DNA of 41,180 bases from Thermoplasmatota archaeon (GTDB taxonomy: Archaea > Thermoplasmatota > E2 > DHVEG-1): NCBI GenBank assembly GCA_030616985.1, contig JAUWWG010000005.1:1-41180 (forward strand), written 5' to 3'. The notes beneath the pieces are model-generated. The model did no database searches and was not told the DNA's origin. It worked only from the letters and a program-made list of their open reading frames with translations. The stretch's first letter is position 1. Each line of letters opens with the position of its first letter. The position numbers and the translations under genes are program-made. Shown here one piece after another: positions 38,201 to 41,180 of the stretch.

Positions 38201-40092
38201 CACCTCGTAGTAGTAGAACATTTGATCCATTTGGGGATGATGTACATGTTGATTTAATAGATATTCCCTACGCCAATATTAAACCTAATGGTAAACCAGA
38301 TATTTCAGTTGGTAGAATAATTGGAAATACAACATCTGCTTTAATTGAACCTATTCAAAACAGTATAAAAGTACATGAAAATGAACACGGATACGATTTT
38401 GATCGAGACAAAGTTATGCTGATTAGTGGTACTGGGGAAGGTGTATCTAGTTTTCAGAGAAGTGTAAATGATATTTATGATATTATCACATCAGACCCAA
38501 CATATGGAGAGGTAAATAAAGTGCATTGGAGGAATTATCCTGGTACAGAGTTAGACACGTTTAATTATTACAGTCCAAATACAGATATCGTTGTTTTTAG
38601 GGATCATGGTAATTATGACTCTTGGCAACCCGGTATGAGCACTAATAGTGCGAACGGACTTGATTTTGGCAGTTCTAAACCTTTTATCTTCGCTCTTGCA
38701 TGTCGCACTGGTGATTATGAAAATAATGATGACTATAACATCGCGGAGGCATTCTTTGAAAGTGGCGCTGCTGTCTATATTGGTTCAACAGAAGATTCAT
38801 CGAGAAGTGAAAATAATGCTGCAGGAAAATGGTTTTTCAGAAACTGGGATGAACATGAATCTCTCGGAAAAAACCTCAAGGATCTTAAGAGACATTATTA
38901 TGGAGAGGATGATATGTGGAAGTATTGGTGTTATGAATATAATCTTTATGGAGACCCAAAATATGGAGCAACTGAGGCTGTAGCCCTAGAGGATAATACA
39001 GATGATTCAGCCATAATAAAAATGGATCTTGGGGAGCCTTCCTCATCGATTAATGTTATCGTTCCTGACTATGTGGTAACCACCTATGAAGGATTGGATT
39101 ATGTGGAAATCCCTAATGGTGAGATTTTTTCTGTAGAGGATGGCCGACCAGAAGTTCCTTACTATAATATATACATTGAATATCCAATTGGATATCGGGT
39201 TCAAGATGTAATGCTGGATGAAAGATATGGTTTAATGACTGACATAGGTTTAGAACTTCCTATTGTAGTATTAAATGAATTTAATGGCTCTATTGAAGAA
39301 ACGAAAGGAGAATGGTATCCAGAAATTGATTACACATGGAGGATTGAGAAGAATGATGATAGAAGCACAACTCTCATTATTAGTATGTATCCATTCTACT
39401 ATAATCCTGATACCACAATGGTGAAATTCTATAAAAATTATGATTTTGAGATTGAGTATGTCTCTACTGATATGACGATAACTGCCTTGTATACTGATAA
39501 ATATATCTACAAACCAGGAGATAAAGTGGTAATAGACCTATGGTTCGAGAACTTAGGTGAACAAGAAGATTTTATTGCAAACTTAGTAATTAAACATGAT
39601 GTGACTGAGGAGGTTGTTGATGGTTTATTTTTGAGATCACTTAAAGATTTAAATGGTCTAGGTTCCTACTCAATTACTTGGAATTCTCACGACACACTCT
39701 CAGATTCCTATAATATTGAGGCAATCATTACTGATACCTCTGGGAATATACTGGATACTGAGACTGATATGATTTATCTGGAGACACCCTCGTCTTTGGA
39801 GATAGAATCTATTTCAGGTGGTTTTGGTGTAACAGCAGTTGTTGAAAATACTGGCATCGAGAATTTAACTGATTTAAAATGGTCAATATCAATAGAAGGG
39901 AATATAACCTTCATTGGTGGATATAAAGAGGGCAATATTGACTTGTTGAAACCAGGGGATGGTTTTACAATTAAAAGTGGTTTTATGCTTGGTTTTGGAC
40001 CTGCGGAGATTGTTGTTAATGTTGCTGGTGTTTCAAAGAAAGCTAGTTGTTTTGTGATTGGTCCATTTGTACTAGACGTTCAGGAAAAATAG
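35293..40092 (+). pseudogene. Large secreted C25 (gingipain-like) peptidase with Ig-like/CARDB/FN3-like repeats, interrupted by two in-frame stops (TAG 37456-37458, TAA 37498-37500)
   Basis: ORFs 35239-37458 and 37669-40092 share a frame; in-between reading VLLRIRNNGVLPI*DFNIYDTSVGFQCVPSSILPSDVTIIGGAESYNDGQNIFSRGDFSEIQIRYPGYIRLEQNE is continuous protein-like sequence; C25 motifs VVFRDHGNYDSW and FALACRTGDY...AEAFFESGAAVYIGSTE. Confidence 0.8.
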
Positions 40093-40194
40093 AATACGAA
40101 TATTTAATACCTCATACATAATCAACCTACTGATTATTTTCTACAAAACTCATAAGTGTTCCTGAATAATTCAAAATTAAAATAGTATTTAATT

Positions 40195-40247
40195 GCCACA
40201 TAACACCTTTGATACGTCGGCCATATAACCCTCACTGGCCGCATAAC
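40195..40247. repeat. Three copies of GCCRYATAAC-like 10-mer
   Basis: GCCACATAAC (40195), GCCATATAAC (40220), GCCGCATAAC (40238). Confidence 0.5.
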
Positions 40248-40295
40248 AAACAATACTCACAACCTCACAAAGTGGTTACCTTACCAAGAACTGCT

Positions 40296-40314
40296 ATAAT
40301 ATCGCCGATATTAT
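40296..40314. promoter_or_regulatory. Perfect 9-1-9 palindrome
   Basis: ATAATATCG-C-CGATATTAT. Confidence 0.5.
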
Positions 40315-40505
40315 CGACGGACTTTTAGACATTCTCACTAAAACCTTTCTTTTTTCTTTTTATTCTAGGATGCGTAGCACCGTTTTTACCTTATCATTTT
40401 CTACCAAAATTTCCGCAAAAATATCTGAAAAATAACATTTTACAATTCAAGTCAACAGGAGAAAACCATTATTTTTTACCAGTAAATCCAAGTTCAAATC
40501 TTGTC

Positions 40506-40583
40506 CCCTGTGCTATTCTTTACCAGGACCTAGAATATCTTTGGTGTTCATTGCTCTGGTAAAGAATATCTAATCTTACAGGG
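40506..40583. other. Two-stem inverted repeat / candidate RNA hairpin
   Basis: CCCTGT(40506-40511)...ATTCTTTACCAG(40515-40526)...CTGGTAAAGAAT(40556-40567)...ACAGGG(40578-40583). Confidence 0.5.
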
Positions 40584-40795
40584 ATAGGTATTCTTCAGCA
40601 AAATCTGATTTTTAAAGAGTATTACAGGATTTTGAGACTTTAAATTGAAAATCTATCGATGATGTAAACGTTTTTTTGCCAAAATTATGAAAAAGTGTGT
40701 GTTCACCTGTGTACTGAATTTTGTAAAGTACAATCGTGTTACTTACTAGCACACATTTATATGTTAGTGTTTGCCTCTCAATCTCTAGGTATGAA

Positions 40796-41017
40796 ATGAA
40801 AGTCAAAGCAGATGTAGATGATATGAAGCAGGAGATAAAACTCTTGTTTTTCTATGTGAAACCAGAATCTAATCACGATGAGGATGGTGTTCCCCGGTGT
40901 AAATGTGTGGCGGAGTTCAGAGTGTCTCGCTCTAGGTTCATGGATATTTCGAGGGACATTAACGTAAAGGTAAAGGATATTGAAAGAGAGAGGGGAAAAA
41001 TATCGATGTTTGCTTAG
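40796..41017 (+). CDS. Small hypothetical protein (73 aa)
   Basis: ATG start preceded by TATA-like cacatttatatg; MKVKADVDDMKQEIKLLFFYVKPESNHDEDGVPRCKCVAEFRVSRSRFMDISRDINVKVKDIERERGKISMFA*. Confidence 0.6.
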   Translation: MKVKADVDDMKQEIKLLFFYVKPESNHDEDGVPRCKCVAEFRVSRSRFMDISRDINVKVKDIERERGKISMFA

Positions 41018-41024
41018 GGGCAGA

Positions 41025-41138
41025 CACTAAAAACACGTCAAAGCGCACGTTTAGAGCAAAGACACGAGTTCGGATAATTCTTATACCCGTTGCGCCTAGT
41101 TCTTTGCGCCTACGTGAGGCTTGCACACTTTTTTAGTG
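41025..41138. other. Inverted-repeat-bounded non-coding element at window edge
   Basis: CACTAAAAA (41025-41033) and TTTTTAGTG (41130-41138); internal direct repeat TTGCGCCTA...TTGCGCCTA. Confidence 0.35.
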
Positions 41139-41180
41139 CCTATCGCAAAATAGACTAGAATAAGGAAAGTTTTTAATTTG

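Noticed and set aside
15609-40092. Integrated virus or transposon
   Set aside because: No integrase, transposase, terminase or capsid genes recognised; the accessory genes are surface proteins and small ORFs, and no tRNA-derived att repeat was seen near tRNA-Arg.
40612-40806. 64-aa minus ORF
   Set aside because: No RBS or family; overlaps the promoter-like region of the 40796 ORF.

Overview
The window is archaeal chromosomal DNA. TFB, fibrillarin, ribosomal proteins L15e and S15, archaeal-type ThrRS and PurP are all present. Style and gene content suggest an uncultured Thermoplasmatota-like Euryarchaeon, but that placement is inference. About 0-15.5 kb and 23-32.7 kb are mostly housekeeping: transcription/RNA modification, GcvT/GcvH, ThrRS, purine/C1 enzymes, SAHH, PaaK plus an ACD-beta-like subunit, CysRS, and ribosomal proteins. 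Two metabolic blocks stand out. (1) 11.4-15.55 kb holds a translationally coupled five-gene operon: GHMP mevalonate kinase, UbiD-family decarboxylase, small LpdD-like protein, aconitase-X large subunit, aconitase-X small subunit. This matches the anhydromevalonate-phosphate ('archaeal') mevalonate pathway plus one extra small protein. (2) 30.1-32.2 kb holds a PfkA-family enzyme with PPi-type signature residues directly followed by a bacterial-type class II FBP aldolase. The accessory parts are 15.6-22.8 kb and 32.8-40.1 kb. They contain secreted/surface proteins (PKD arrays, M14 carboxypeptidase, papain-like/YfaP-like protein, C25 gingipain-like peptidase), a duplicated ~250 bp leader, and tiny genes including a conserved pair of 33-aa ORFs missed by the ORF track. 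A shared C-terminal tail (P[KR]xKxINTxFxxFxExHPxxFxxLRxLL) occurs at three loci, one being a decayed gene that keeps only its start and this tail. I regard this tail as the best candidate for an undescribed surface-protein signal. A large C25 peptidase gene is split by two nearby in-frame stops with no frameshift. All family calls are from reading motifs by eye; no searches were run.
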